Assembly: GCA_963575745.1 (NCBI GenBank)
Contig: CAUYUJ010017779.1
Coordinates: 1-64,000 of the forward strand
Length of the DNA: 64,000 nt
Source: Prorocentrum cordatum
Taxonomy: Eukaryota > Sar > Dinophyceae > Prorocentrales > Prorocentraceae
Direction: 5' to 3'
Part shown: positions 28,540 through 38,586 of the stretch, piece after piece
Layout: the number at the start of each line of letters is the position of its first letter
How positions within the stretch are numbered: position 1 is the stretch's first letter
Program-made: the position numbers and the translations under genes
Notes under the pieces: generated by a model
What the model saw: the letters and a program-made list of their open reading frames with translations, nothing else
What the model was told of the DNA's origin: nothing
Databases searched by the model: none

Positions 28540-29112
28540 CATTATCGTTGACACTTGGGACCGTCTCAGGGCCCTCTTGGGTTGCATTGGGCACCTCTTG
28601 GACCGTCTTGGGGCCCTCTCGGGCCGTCCCAGGGCCGTCTTGGGGGCCTTTTGAGCCGTCTTGGGGCGATCTTGGGGGCCTCTCAGGCCGTCTTGGAGCG
28701 TCGGGAAGCCGAAAAGGCGAGAGGCCAAACACTTTCAAAAACTAAAGGAAAAGCAATGGTTTTTGCTTCTTGGGGCCCTCTCGGGAGGCCTCTTGGGGCG
28801 TCTTGGAGGCTTCTTGGGCCGTCTGGAGGCCATCTTGGGCGTTTTGGAGCGATCATTCGGCTATTCTGGGCCCTCTTGGAGCGTCTTGGGGGTCTCTTGG
28901 GGCTCTCTTGGCCCGTATTGGGGGGGGGCTTTTTGGAAGCTCTGGGGGCCCCCAGGGTGCGTTGGGGAGCTCGCCCCTCCACCCCCCCGCCCTCCCCTGG
29001 CCCCCCCCTCTAATCGGATTTTGGACCCCTGGGGAGGGGGAAAGGGGGAGGGGGGCAGCCAAATGTTTCACACGCCTTTTCACCTCCGGCAAGCGGGGGT
29101 CGGCGGACTACC
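28540..29112 (+). repeat. Dispersed repeat R, copy 1 (TTGGGGCCCTCTTGGG-rich, ends GCAAGCGGGGG)
   Basis: Degenerate units around CCGTCTTGGGGGCC, then a shared block with TTTTTGCTTCTTGG and GCCGTCTGGAGGCCATCTT, then a C/G-rich end and GCAAGCGGGGGTCGGCGGA. It aligns throughout with 31,080-31,609, about 0.55 kb, diverged. Confidence 0.7.
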
Positions 29113-29940
29113 TTTTATGTTGAAATCGACGCTCTCGCTGCAGACATCCTCAGAAAAGTATGAGGAACACGGCAGACCAACGCAGCTGTATGTTTCGACG
29201 TCGTTTCCAACAGTTGCCATTTCGCCAGGGACATCCTCAAAATTTCAAAAGTTCCCAGCATCTGAATGGTATCGTTTTCTAAGTGCCTCAAGGCAGAGAA
29301 ACAATATCCCAAAAAGGACCCCAAGATGGCTCCAATACCGCCCTCAAGACTGCCGAAAATTACGATTCGCTTGGGATAACTTCAAAGCATGAAGCACATC
29401 TGACATCGCCCTTCAAGAAATGCGTGCTTAACATCGTATGGGAATCGCTCTCAAACTGCTTCAGGATAGCCCCAAAGAGCCTTCCGATAACGACGGCTTC
29501 GCTAGGGACATCCTCAAACATGATATCTTCCTAGCGTAATATTCCAACCATGTCGTGATAGCTTCAATACTTCGCAAAAGAGCCCCACATGGGCCCCAGG
29601 ATGACCCCACGAGCGCCCTCAAAACGACAAAAAAATACGATTTCGCTAGGGGCATCCTCATCAAACTAATAATTTACCAGCATCGCTTTTGCAAACACAA
29701 GCGTTTCACCTGATACATCCTCCCCAAATGGGGATGTAGGAGGATCTGCCATCCGACGATGTTCCTTAAAAGTGAGTCTCTCTCTCTCTTTCTCGCTCTT
29801 TCTCTCTCTGCAGACATCCTCGCGAACATGCAACGTTGAAGTCTATTCCGAACTCTTGGCTTCTTCGAAATGTAGCTGCCGCTGCAAACATCATCAAACA
29901 TGCAAGTTTTCGGTACCATCCCAATACATATGAAGTTCGT
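29113..29940 (+). repeat. Degenerate repeats with the motif CGCTAGGGACATCCTCAAA
   Basis: The motif or close variants recur near 29,141, 29,222, 29,499, 29,646, 29,811 and 30,450 at irregular spacing. A CT-rich microsatellite lies at 29,773-29,813. No gene seen. Confidence 0.5.
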
Positions 29941-29944
29941 GCTG

Positions 29945-30340
29945 GTTTGCTGTCCTCCTGTGGTCTGCCGTGCTGGTCAGCCGTGCTCCTGTGGTCTGCC
30001 GCGTTGGTCTGTAGAGCTATTGTGGTCTGCCGTGTTGCTGTGGTGTCCCGTGTTGGTTTGCCGTGCTCTTGTGTTACCGTGCTCCTGTCGACTGCCGTGC
30101 TCCTGTGGTCTGTCGTGTTGGTCTGCCGTGCTCCTATAGACTGTCGTTTTGGTCCGCCGTGCTCCTGTGGTCTGCCATGATGGTCTGCCGTGCTCCTGTG
30201 GTCCGCTGTGTTGGTCTGCTGTGCTCCTTCTCGTTCTGCCGTGCTGGTCATCCGTTCACTTGTGGTCTGCCGTGCTGGTCTGCCGTTTTGCTGTGGTCTG
30301 CCGTGCTCGTCTGCCGTACTGCTGCGTTGTTGGTCTACGT
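29945..30340 (+). repeat. Minisatellite of CTGTGGTCTGCCGTG-type units
   Basis: About 25 degenerate ~15-bp units alternating GTGCTCCTGTGGTCTGCC and GTGTTGGTCTGCC. Spurious ORFs across it are low-complexity Val/Cys/Leu strings. Confidence 0.8.
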
Positions 30341-30432
30341 TTCTGAGTTTCTGTGACGTCCTCAGCAGGACATTCTCTGGCAGGCTTCGTTGACAAAGCG
30401 GCGATCCCCGTTCTTGTCCGGTCAGGTTTCTG
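30336..30432 (+). repeat. ~97-bp direct repeat, copy 1
   Basis: Begins TACGTTTCTGAGTTTCT and ends near TTCTTGTCCGGTCAGGTT; second copy at 30,958-31,055. Confidence 0.7.
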
Positions 30433-30519
30433 AAAAATTGCCGTTTCGCTAGGGGGCATTCTCAAAAAATCGGTTCCGGAAGGGGTTCTGAGCCAACATC
30501 ATCGTGGAATCGCTCCCGG

Positions 30520-30850
30520 AGGGTTCCAAGATGGCCCGAAGGAGTACCCAAAGGCTCCCCGGAGGACCCCCAAAGCGCCCCAAGGGGCACCCAAGAGGCC
30601 CCCAAGAGGCGCCCAGAGGCCCCCAAGAGCGCCGGACGAGGCTCCCATACTGCCCAAGAAAGCCCCAAAACGGCCCAAGAGGGCGCCAAGATGGCCCAAG
30701 AGAGCCCGCGCATACCCTCGAGACGCGCCCAGACAGCCCAAGAGGGCCCAAGAAGCCCCCAAGAGGCTCCCCGAAGGCTCCCAACAGGCCCTCGAAAAGG
30801 CTCCCAAGAGGGCCCCAAAGGGCCCAAGTGAGCTCCAAGAGCCCTCGACG
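30520..30850 (-). repeat. Inverted relative of the TTGGGGCCC repeat
   Basis: CCCAAGAGGGCCC-type units are the reverse complement of the core of repeat R, so an inverted degenerate copy lies between the two direct copies. Confidence 0.55.
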
Positions 30851-30957
30851 GCCCACGAGGTCCATCATGCGCCCAGGGCGGCACACTAGCTCGACAGACC
30901 AGCAAGGCAGACCAGCACAATGAACCGACATTTAGTACATGTCTTGGTCTGAGGTGT

Positions 30958-31055
30958 TACGTTTCTGAGTTTCTTTGACGTTCTCAACCATACATCCTCT
31001 GACAAGCTTGCTCGATAAAGCGGCGCTTCCCGTTCTTGTCCGGTCAGGTTCTTGA
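30958..31055 (+). repeat. ~97-bp direct repeat, copy 2
   Basis: Diverged copy of 30,336-30,432, sharing the TACGTTTCTGAGTTTCT start and CGTTCTTGTCCGGTCAGGTT end. Confidence 0.7.
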
Positions 31056-31079
31056 GCTCCCGTTGGTGCAATCGAGTAC

Positions 31080-31609
31080 CCTCGAGGGCCGGGGGACTCA
31101 AAGTGTCGGTTCGAAATGCCCCTCGTGGTCTTGGGGCCCTCTTGGGAGTTTCTTGGGCCGTCCTGGAGTTCTCTTTGGGGCCTCCAGAGCAGCGTTGGAC
31201 GCTGTTAAGAGCAAAGAAGCGAATACGCAAAGCATGTACGTTTTCCCAGCGTATTGGGACGGTTTTTGCTTCTTGGGACTTTTTCTGGGGTCGTCTCGGA
31301 GCCCTCTTGGGCCGTCTGGAGGCCATCTTTGGTGTTTTTGAGGCCTCCTCGACGTGTTGGAGCCCAGCTCCAGCTTCAATGGCATGGTGGACATCTTGGA
31401 GGCCGCGGAGTGCAGATTTGGGGGCTCTGGGGGCCCCGGGCATGCGCCGGGGAGTTCGTGCCCCAACCCCCGGGGAGCTCGTGCCCCCCCCCTGCCTGAA
31501 CGGTGATTTTGGGCCCTGGGGAGGGGGGAGGGGGAAAGGGGAAGTGGGACAGCCAACTGTCTCGCACGCCTTGTCACCTCTGGCAAGCGGGGGCCGGCGG
31601 ATCCGCATG
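31080..31609 (+). repeat. Dispersed repeat R, copy 2, abutting the nitrate transporter exon
   Basis: Same layout as copy 1 and the same terminal GCAAGCGGGGG-C-CGGCGGA. Homology ends exactly where the nitrate transporter reading begins, as expected if the repeat is intronic and carries or borders the 3' splice site. Confidence 0.6.
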
Positions 31610-32608
31610 ATGATCGGTTGCGCGGGGGCCACGTTCGTCACAAATCAGTTCTGGTGCTCCCTCATGTTCGCCCCGAACGTGGTGGGCACCGCCAACGCGA
31701 CCGCAGCGGGGTGGGGCAACCTCGGCGGCGGCGTCACACAGATTTTCATCGTGTGGTGCCTGTTCAAGCCCTTCCAGGAGATGGGCGCGAGCTCTGACAC
31801 GGCCTGGCGCCTGTCCATGGTCGTCCCCGGTTGCGTCTTCGTCGCGGTTGCCATCAGCATGAAGCTGTTTTGCTGGGACATGCCAACGGGGCCCCGCTTC
31901 AAGACCAGCGACACGGGCAAGACATCAAACGCGTCGATGTGGGACTACGTGGAGTGCCTGAAGGACCCCAGGATCGTCATTATGATCTTCCAGTACGGCG
32001 CCTGCTTTGGCACGGAGCTGGTCATGAACGCGCAGCTGGCCACCCATTTCCGCGTCTACTTCCAGATGGAGGCCGGCGCTGCCTCTGCCCTGGCAGGCTC
32101 CTTCGGCCTGATGAACTTGTTCGCGCGCTCATTGGGCGGCATCTTCAGCGATTTTCTTTTCGCCAGATTCGGTTTCTCTGGCCGTATTTGGGCTCAGTTC
32201 CTCTGCCTTTTCCTCGAGGGCATCTTCCTGCTCGGCTTCGGATCTGTGGAGAACTCGCAGCCATGGTACGTCGCCCTGGCCGTCTTGCTGTGTTTCTCTC
32301 TCTTCGTGCAGATGACCGAGGGCACCAGTTACGGCATCGTGCCGTTCATGAACCCGAAGCAGCTCGCGTGCACATCCGCGCTGGTGGGGGCGGGCGGGAA
32401 CTTGGGCGCCGTGATCGCCCTGTGGTGTTTCTACAACACCCTTGGGCCCATCGACACCCTGCTCCCGTTCAAGGTCCACGGTGCCTACGTGATCTTTTGG
32501 GCGATGACCTCTCCGGCGTTCTACTGGGCCGACAAGGGCGGCATGTTCTGCGGCGCCAGTGACCCCGCCTTCCAGAAACCCGCGCCCAAGGAACCAACAG
32601 TGGCTTAG
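31607..32608 (+). CDS. NRT2: NRT2/NNP-type nitrate transporter, C-terminal exon
   Basis: About 333 codons of a major-facilitator nitrate/nitrite porter. Both nitrate-signature glycine motifs are present: AAGWGNLGGGVTQ and ALVGAGGNLGAVIA; ATFVTNQFW before the first and FGLMNLFARSLGGIFSD between them are also family hallmarks. The piece covers the region from about transmembrane helix 4 to helix 12 of a 12-helix protein; the N-terminal helices are missing and must lie in upstream exons, or the gene is truncated. The open frame continues upstream into repeat R, so the exon start is inferred from where family similarity begins; the 3' splice site is not certain. TAG stop at 32,606-32,608. The product would move nitrate with protons across the plasma membrane. 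It is the only clear host gene here. Confidence 0.85.
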   Translation: MMIGCAGATFVTNQFWCSLMFAPNVVGTANATAAGWGNLGGGVTQIFIVWCLFKPFQEMGASSDTAWRLSMVVPGCVFVAVAISMKLFCWDMPTGPRFKTSDTGKTSNASMWDYVECLKDPRIVIMIFQYGACFGTELVMNAQLATHFRVYFQMEAGAASALAGSFGLMNLFARSLGGIFSDFLFARFGFSGRIWAQFLCLFLEGIFLLGFGSVENSQPWYVALAVLLCFSLFVQMTEGTSYGIVPFMNPKQLACTSALVGAGGNLGAVIALWCFYNTLGPIDTLLPFKVHGAYVIFWAMTSPAFYWADKGGMFCGASDPAFQKPAPKEPTVA

Positions 32609-33344
32609 ATCCAACTCGAGGGCCAGCCAGAGCGGCGAGAGAGAATCACAGCGCAGCCGCTTCTGCTAGATTTTTCCGTTGGGGGACAGTTGGGTGCCTG
32701 ATGGAGTCTCGTACTTTTGCTGTCTCCGGGCGGCCTCGGGGGCCAAGGAGGGGGCCATTCCGGTGGCCGAGGAGGAAATCAACATTTGAGCGTCTGTAGA
32801 GGGCGAGCAGATGCCCCGAAGCGATGCTGGTCTGGAGCTCAGCACCGTGACTTTGTGGCGTTCCTGCGTCATGAGAGCCTCCGTAGAGGGCGGCCAGATG
32901 CCCCGAAGTGATGCTGGAGCGAAGCCCAGCACCGTGACTTTGTGACGCCCGACGTCTTCCTTCCCTCTTCCATGCCTCCCAAGAGTGCCCTACCCTCCCC
33001 TCCCCCGTCTGGTTTCCAATAATTTGCCGGCGTGAAGTGCGTGTCTGAAGGCCGTCTCATGCAACGGCAGAGCAATTTGTGTGTACGTTTTGCGGCCGCA
33101 CTTGCGCGGCGGGAGGCAAGTTAAGCAAATATTGCTTGCTGTTTGGTTCAGAGCGAGGGTGCGAGCTTGACGGCCGTCTCTCAGCCCGCGTGCCATCCTG
33201 GCCCGCTAATCGGAGAAGGAGGACCATCGGAGGGGAGAGAAAATATCGCTGGTTCGGGGTGCCCACGTCACCAACCCCGACCAAGGATACCCCCCATTGG
33301 AAAGCACACACAGATGAAAGTGGCTGCTTGGTACGCCTTGCCTC
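32609..33344 (+). other. 3' flank of the nitrate transporter with a ~70-bp direct repeat
   Basis: No convincing ORF. GTAGAGGGCG...GTGACTTTGTG units at 32,796-32,860 and 32,883-32,948 form a direct repeat with an 87-bp period. The rest is unassigned. Confidence 0.5.
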
Positions 33345-33512
33345 ATCATCCGCCTCCTCTGCCTCTCTCCGCTTCGTCCTCCCTCCCCCTTCTCGCACCT
33401 CGTCTCTCCTCCCCCTACCCTCCCTCCTCCCTCCTCTCTCGTCCCTTGTCCCTTCTCCATCCTCGCTCCTCCTCCTCCTCCCCCCCCTCCTCCTCTTCCT
33501 CCTCCTCTCTGT
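33345..33512 (+). repeat. (TCC)n pyrimidine tract
   Basis: Cytosine/thymine-only stretches of CTCC/TCC. Confidence 0.85.
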
Positions 33513-33733
33513 GACGACGACCGACGACGGCGGCGACCGACGACCGACGACCGACGACCGACGACGACCGACGACCGACGACCGACGACCGACGGCCGAC
33601 GACCGACGGCCGACGGCCGACGACCGACGACGACCGACGGCCGACGGCCGACGACCGACGACCGACGACCGACGACGACCGACGACCGACGACCGACGAC
33701 CGACGACGACCGACGACCGACGACCGACGACGA

Positions 33734-33810
<77 letters not shown>

Positions 33811-33821
33811 TGACGACGACC
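33513..33821 (+). repeat. (CGACGAC)n heptamer array grading into (GAC)n
   Basis: 33,513-33,730 is mainly CGACGAC with GGC variants; 33,731-33,821 is almost pure GAC. Open frames across it encode poly-Asp or Arg/Ser strings and are not genes. Confidence 0.9.
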
Positions 33822-34000
33822 TCGGTCCTCGATCCTTGAACCTCGATCCGTCCTCCGAGACCTCGGCCGATCTCGCCGGCGCTCGGGCGGCGCGAGGCCC
33901 CCTTGCTGCTCTCTGAGCTCGTCGGCCCGCTGGGAGGCCTGCCCAGGGATCGGCCGGGAGGCGCCCTCGCGGCGCACCCGCCGAGCGTTGTCCCCCAGGA

Positions 34001-35070
34001 GGGCGGAGGAGGAGTGCGGAGGAGGAGGAGGGCGGAGGTAGCAGCAGGAGGGATGGGATGGAGGGCGAAGCAAGAGGAGGAGGAGGAGGAGGAGGAGGAG
34101 GAGGGCGGAGGAGGGCGTAGGAGGGCGGAGGAGAGCGGAGGAGGACGGAGGAGGGCGGAAGAGGGCGGAGGAGGGCGGAGGGACCACCTCACTGGACGGT
34201 CTGGCGGCTCGACAGAAGTCGAGGCGGCCGGCTCCTCGCTGCTTCGGGCCTCCGAGGGGCCAGTGTGTCGGGCCGCAGCGGCTGCGCAGAGAATGAGGAG
34301 AAGGTGTAGGAGGAGGAGGAGTAGGAGGAGGAGGATTAAGAGGAGGAGGAAGAGGAGGAGCAGGAGGAGTAGGAGGAGGAGTAGGAGGAGGAGGAGGAGG
34401 CTGGCTTCGTTTTCGTCCCCAGCGGAGGGGCTTTTCCCCATCGGAGGGGCTGGCGTTCTTGATGCATGTTCTTCTGTCCTCGCGCGCACTGTACATCTTC
34501 GGATGAGTTGGATGAGGAGGAGTAGGAGGAGTAAGGAGGAGGAGGAGGAGGTGGAGGAGGAGGAGGAGGAGGAATAGGATGAGGATGAGTTGGAGGAGGA
34601 GGAGGAGGAGGAGGAGGAGGAGGAGGAGGAGGAGGAGTTGGAGGAGTAGGGGGAGGAGGAGGAGGAGGAGGAGGAGGAGGAGAAGGATGAGGAGTAGGAG
34701 GAGGAGGAGGAGAAAGAGAAAGAGGAGTAAGGAGGAGAAGGATGAGGATGAGGAGGAGGAGGAGGAGGCGGAGTAAGGAGGAGGAGGAGGAGGAGGCGGA
34801 GTAAGGAGGAGCAGGATGAGGAGGAGGGGGTGGAGGAGCAGGAGGAGAAGCAGGAGGAGGAGGCGCTGGAGGAGTAGGAGGAAAAGTAGGATGATGAGTA
34901 GGACGAGTAGGAGTAGGAGGAGGATGAGGAGGAGGAGGAGGATGAGGAGAAGATGTAGGAGGAGGAGGAGTAGAGGAGGAGGATTAGGAGGAGGAGGAGG
35001 AGGATATGAGGAGGAGCAAGAGGAGGAGGAGTAGGAGGAGGAGGAGGCGGAGGAGGAGGAGGAGGAGGCG
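34001..35070 (+). repeat. (GGA)n polypurine tract
   Basis: Over 1 kb dominated by GGA/GGAGTA on the plus strand, interrupted by unique sequence at about 34,190-34,300 and 34,410-34,510. Minus-strand ORFs of poly-Leu/Ser are artefacts. Confidence 0.9.
34461..34491 (+). repeat. ITS1-like rDNA shard
   Basis: GATGCATGTTCTTCTGTCC followed by TCGCGCGCACTG; the same sequence with one change precedes the 5.8S fragment at 35,193-35,223. Confidence 0.55.
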
Positions 35071-35110
35071 CAACAAGGTTTCCGAAGGTGAACCTGCGTA
35101 AGAATTATTC
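35071..35110 (+). pseudogene. 18S rRNA 3'-end fragment, degenerate
   Basis: CAACAAGGTTTCCGAAGGTG followed by AACCTGCG matches the universal 3' end of eukaryotic 18S rRNA with one substitution; the following bases (expected GGAAGGATCATTCGCA) are altered but recognisable. Confidence 0.75.
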
Positions 35111-35225
35111 GCATGTTTTATTTGATTCATTGATTGCTCTCCACGTACAGCCAGCGCAAGGATTAAGATGTGGGAGGGTGGCTTATGTTTGTTGATGAAT
35201 GTTCTTCTGTCCTCGCGCGCACTGA

Positions 35226-35325
35226 CCTTGCGGCTCGAACAACGATGACGGGCAGTGTGATAAGCTTTGTGTGGCGACAGAATTCCGTGAACCAGTATGC
35301 GCTTTCGGAATATCCCGCAACGCAG
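35226..35325 (+). pseudogene. 5.8S rRNA fragment, degenerate
   Basis: GGCTCGAACAACGATGA, TGTGATAAGC, CAGAATTCCGTGAACCA and TGCGCTTTCGGAATATCC occur in order, as in dinoflagellate 5.8S rRNA, with internal deletions and changes. Together with the 18S end about 120 bp upstream this is a compact 18S-ITS1-5.8S remnant in the sense orientation. It is too short and altered to be functional. Confidence 0.75.
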
Positions 35326-35735
35326 TTGGAGGAGGAGAAGTAGGAGGCGGAGGAGGAGGAGGAGGAGGAGTAAGGAGGAGGAGGAGGAGGAGGAGGAATA
35401 GGATGAGGATCGGTTGGAGGAGGAGGCGTAGGGTGGGGGAGGAGGAGGAGGAGGAGGAGGAGTACGGAGGAGGAGGAGGAGGAGGAGGAGCAGCAGCAGC
35501 AGGAGGATTAGGATGAGGAGTAAGGAGGGGGTGGATGAGCAGGAGGAGGAGGAGCAGGAGGAGCAGGAGGAAGAGTAGGATGATGAGTAGGACGAGTAGG
35601 AGGAGGAGGAGGAGTAGGCGTAGGAGGAACCGATAAGGAATAGAAGGAGGAGCAGCATGAGGATTAGCAGGAGAAGTAGGAGGAGGACCAGGAGGAGGAG
35701 GAGGAGGAGGAGGAGGAGGAGGAGGCGGAGAGGAG
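35326..35735 (+). repeat. (GGA)n polypurine tract, second block
   Basis: GGA-rich with GTA and CAG interruptions, between rDNA shards. Confidence 0.85.
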
Positions 35736-36055
35736 AAGTCGTAACACGATTTCGTATCATTCGCACGTTTCCATGTGATTCATTGTGGAAAAGACGGTTT
35801 CCACGTACAGTCAGCGCAAGGGTTAAGATTCTCTTTGTAAATCGAAGACGCCTACGGCGAATCACCACCGCCTCCCCCATTTGGGGCCTCTGGGAGACCC
35901 CTGGAGCCCGCTTGGGGAATAGTACTGGGGCCTTTTGGACAATATTGCCTTCTTGGAGCCTCTTTGGGCATCTTGGAGCTCCGTGGGGTTCTCTTGGGCG
36001 AAGGTTCCCAGAGGCTGTTTTGGCAGATTGCCCCAGGCGAAACGCATATTTTCAA
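35736..36055 (+). repeat. 320-bp direct repeat, copy 1, starting with an 18S/ITS1 shard
   Basis: Begins AAGTCGTAAC and continues CGTATCATTCGCACG, the 18S 3' end joined to ITS1 with an internal deletion, then non-rDNA sequence with CTTGGGGAATAGTACTGGGG. About 90 percent identical by eye to 36,290-36,610. Confidence 0.75.
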
Positions 36056-36065
36056 CTACAAGTTG

Positions 36066-36289
36066 TGCAGGAGGAGGAGGAGGAGCAGGAGGAGCAGGAG
36101 GAATAGTAGGATGATGAGTAGGACGAGTAGGAGGAGGAGGAGTAGGCGTAGGAGGAACATATAAGGAGTAGGATGAGGAGCAGCAGGAGGATTAGCAGGA
36201 GAAGTAGGAGGATGACCATGAGGAGGAGGAGGAGGAGGAGGAGGAGGATGATGATGAGGAGGAGGAGGAGGAGGAGGAGGCGGATAGGA
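36066..36289 (+). repeat. (GGA)n polypurine tract, third block
   Basis: GGA-rich array between the two 320-bp repeats; part of the 554-bp higher-order unit. Confidence 0.85.
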
Positions 36290-36610
36290 GAAATCGTAAC
36301 ACGATTTCGTATCATTCGCACGTTTCCATTTAATTCATTTTGGAAAACAAGTTTTCCACGTACAGTCAGCGCACAGGTTAATAGTCTCTTTGTAGATCGA
36401 AGACGCCTACGGCGAATCACCACCGCCTCCCCTATTTGGGGCTTCTGGGAGACCCCTGCAGCCCGCTTGGGGAATAGTACTGGGGCCTTTTGGACAATAT
36501 TTGAACGTTCTTGGAGCCTCGTTGGGCCTCTTGGAGCTCCGTGGGGTTCTCTTGGGCGACGGTTCCCAGAGGCTGTTTTGGCAGATTGTACCAGGCGAAG
36601 CGAATATTTT
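36290..36610 (+). repeat. 320-bp direct repeat, copy 2
   Basis: Same order as copy 1: AAATCGTAAC, CGTATCATTCGCACG, then the CTTGGGGAATAGTACTGGGG block. Confidence 0.75.
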
Positions 36611-36756
36611 CTAATAAAAGTTGCTAAACATCCTAAGGTTTTGAAGGTTTTGGCTTGTAGGCTTATTTCTATTGTACGCCATCCGAAACACTGTTAAGTA
36701 ACATATATTTGTTTGAAAATACGAAGATGATGTCATCAACGTGCAGATCCCAGGAG

Positions 36757-37311
36757 CAGGAGGACCAGTAGGAGGAGGAACAGGAGGAAGAGGATGAGGA
36801 GGAAGAGGAGGAGGAGGAGGAGGCGGAGGAGCAGAATTATAACGGAGAGCCGGAGACGTCGCAGGAGGAGTAGGCGGAGACGGAGCAGGAGGAGCACGAG
36901 GAGGAGGAGTAAGGGAGGGAGCAGCGGAGGGAGGATGAGGAGCAGGATGAGGAGGAGCAGGAGGAGGAGGAGGAGGAGGAGGAGGAGAGGAAGAGGAGAA
37001 GGGAGGAGGAGAGGAGCAGGAGATGAGGAGGGAGGGGGGAGGAGGAGGAGGAGGAGGGAGGAGGAGGAGGAGAGGAGGAGGAGGATGAGGAGGAAGAGGA
37101 GGAGGAGGAGGACGAGTAGGAGGAGAGGGAAGAGCAAGATGAGGAAGATGAGGACGAGGAGGAGGAGGAGGAGAAGGAGGAGGAGGAGGCGGAGGAGGAG
37201 GAGGAGGAGGAGGAGGAGGAGGAGGGGGAGGAGGGGGGAAGGGGGTGGACGGATGGAGAAGGGAGGAGGGAGGAGGGAGGAGGGGGGTCCTGGGGGGGCG
37301 CTCGAGGGGGC
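36757..37311 (+). repeat. (GGA)n polypurine tract, fourth block
   Basis: GGA/GGAGA/GGGGGA array. All ORFs here are Arg/Glu/Gly or Pro/Leu strings. Confidence 0.9.
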
Positions 37312-37312
37312 T

Positions 37313-37376
<64 letters not shown>
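37312..37376 (+). repeat. (GTC)n trinucleotide array, about 21 units
   Basis: Pure GTC repeat; its complement is GAC, so it is in inverted orientation to the (GAC)n array at 33.7 kb. Confidence 0.95.
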
Positions 37377-37470
37377 GTTGGAGAGGAAAGAGAGGGAGGA
37401 GGAGGGGGATGAGGGAGGAGGAGGAGGGAGGAGGAAGGAGGCGGAGGGGGAGCAGGAGAAATGGAGCAGG
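37377..37470 (+). repeat. (GGA)n polypurine tract, fifth block
   Basis: Short GGA/GGGA-rich continuation after the GTC array. Confidence 0.8.
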
Positions 37471-37544
37471 AGGAAGTGGACCCATGCACATTTTAATGGT
37501 TGTTCGATCCTGCAGCGCGTTTTTTTAATGCGTGTCGGCGGTTG

Positions 37545-38145
37545 CGTCGATTTCCGTTTTTGCTTCCGCGTTAGTTTCCGCTCGGATTCGAGCTCCGTGT
37601 CGGTTGTCGTATCGGTCTCTGGTTCGGCGTCCGTTTCGATTCCCGTTTCGGCCGCCTCTTCGGTTAGTCGTGTCGGCTTTGGCGTTATATCCGAGGTGTC
37701 ATTGAAGGGTTCGTCGTCGTTTTTGGCCGTCGTCATCGTCGTCGTCGTGTTTCCGTTTCGGTTTCCGCGTCGGTTTCCGTTGTATGTTTCCGTGTTGGAT
37801 TTTTTGTTGGTCGTCAGTTTTTGGTTTGGTTTCCGCGTTAGTTTCCGCTTCGGTTCCCGCTTCGGTTGCAATTTCGGTTTCCGTGTCGGTTGTCGTGTTG
37901 GTTTCTGTTTCGATTTCCGTTTTGGATTCTGTTTCGGCCGTCTCTTTGGTTAATGGTGTCGGCCTTGGCGCTCTGTCCGAGGTATCGTTGGAGGACTCGT
38001 CGTCGTTTTTGGTTGTCGCCGTCGTCGTCGTGTTTCCCTTTTGGTTTCTGCGCAGCTTTCCGTTTTATGTTCCGTGTTAGGTTTTTTGTTGGTTCTCTTT
38101 TCGGCGCCAGTGTCGTTGCCAGTGTTTGTTATTGTTTCGGTTACT
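37545..38145 (+). repeat. Minisatellite of GTTTCCGTTTCGG-type units
   Basis: About 0.6 kb of TTTCCG/TTTCGG/GTCGTC hexamer-like units; two larger blocks (37,650-37,760 and 37,930-38,040) share GTCGGC-TTGGCG-T-T-TCCGAGGT and a GTCGTCGTTTTTGG segment, hinting at a ~285-bp higher-order repeat. Confidence 0.7.
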
Positions 38146-38221
38146 TGTGTGGGCCTTGACGTGATGTTCTCTGCGGCTTCGGCGACATTCGAAGCCTCGC
38201 CTTCCCCCTTCCCTTATTTGT

Positions 38222-38480
38222 CCATGGTGGGCACTTCTGCGGAAGGGGGACCCAAGGCACTCCCAGGGCACTGACTGCGGCTCAATCGGGTCGCGGGGTC
38301 AGGGGACCTGTTGGGAGGGGACCTGGCTTAGCCAAGAAGCAAACACGAATAGCAACCTCTCAGTTTTTTGACCATGGTGGGCACCTCTGCGGAGGGGGAC
38401 CCAAGGCATTCCCAGGGCACTGGCTGCGGCCCAGTCGGGCCGCTGGGTCAGGGGACTTGTTTGGGAGGGAACCTGACTTC
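38222..38480 (+). repeat. Tandem ~109-bp repeat with 150-bp period
   Basis: CCATGGTGGGCAC, GGGGGACCCAAGGCA and GTCAGGGGAC blocks occur at 38,222-38,330 and again at 38,372-38,480. Confidence 0.75.
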
Positions 38481-38586
38481 GTAGGAGTGCGCTTCCCGCA
38501 GACGCGGCCATTGCTCTGGCTTCGACAACAAGGCAAGGCCGTACGATTTCTCGCAGGTTGTCACGCCCGTTTTATTTGTTTTTCGA

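Noticed and set aside
28370-29392. Several 80-240-codon ORFs on both strands in repeat R
   Set aside because: Gly/Leu/Trp/Pro-rich readings of TTGGGGCCC repeats in every frame; no domain.
33079-33813. 244-codon plus-strand ORF ending in poly-Asp
   Set aside because: Direct translation of the (CGACGAC)n/(GAC)n array.
33057-35114. 685-codon minus-strand ORF across 33.1-35.1 kb and similar ORFs on both strands to 37.9 kb
   Set aside because: Translation is poly-Ser, poly-Leu, Pro or Arg from triplet repeats; no protein-like composition.
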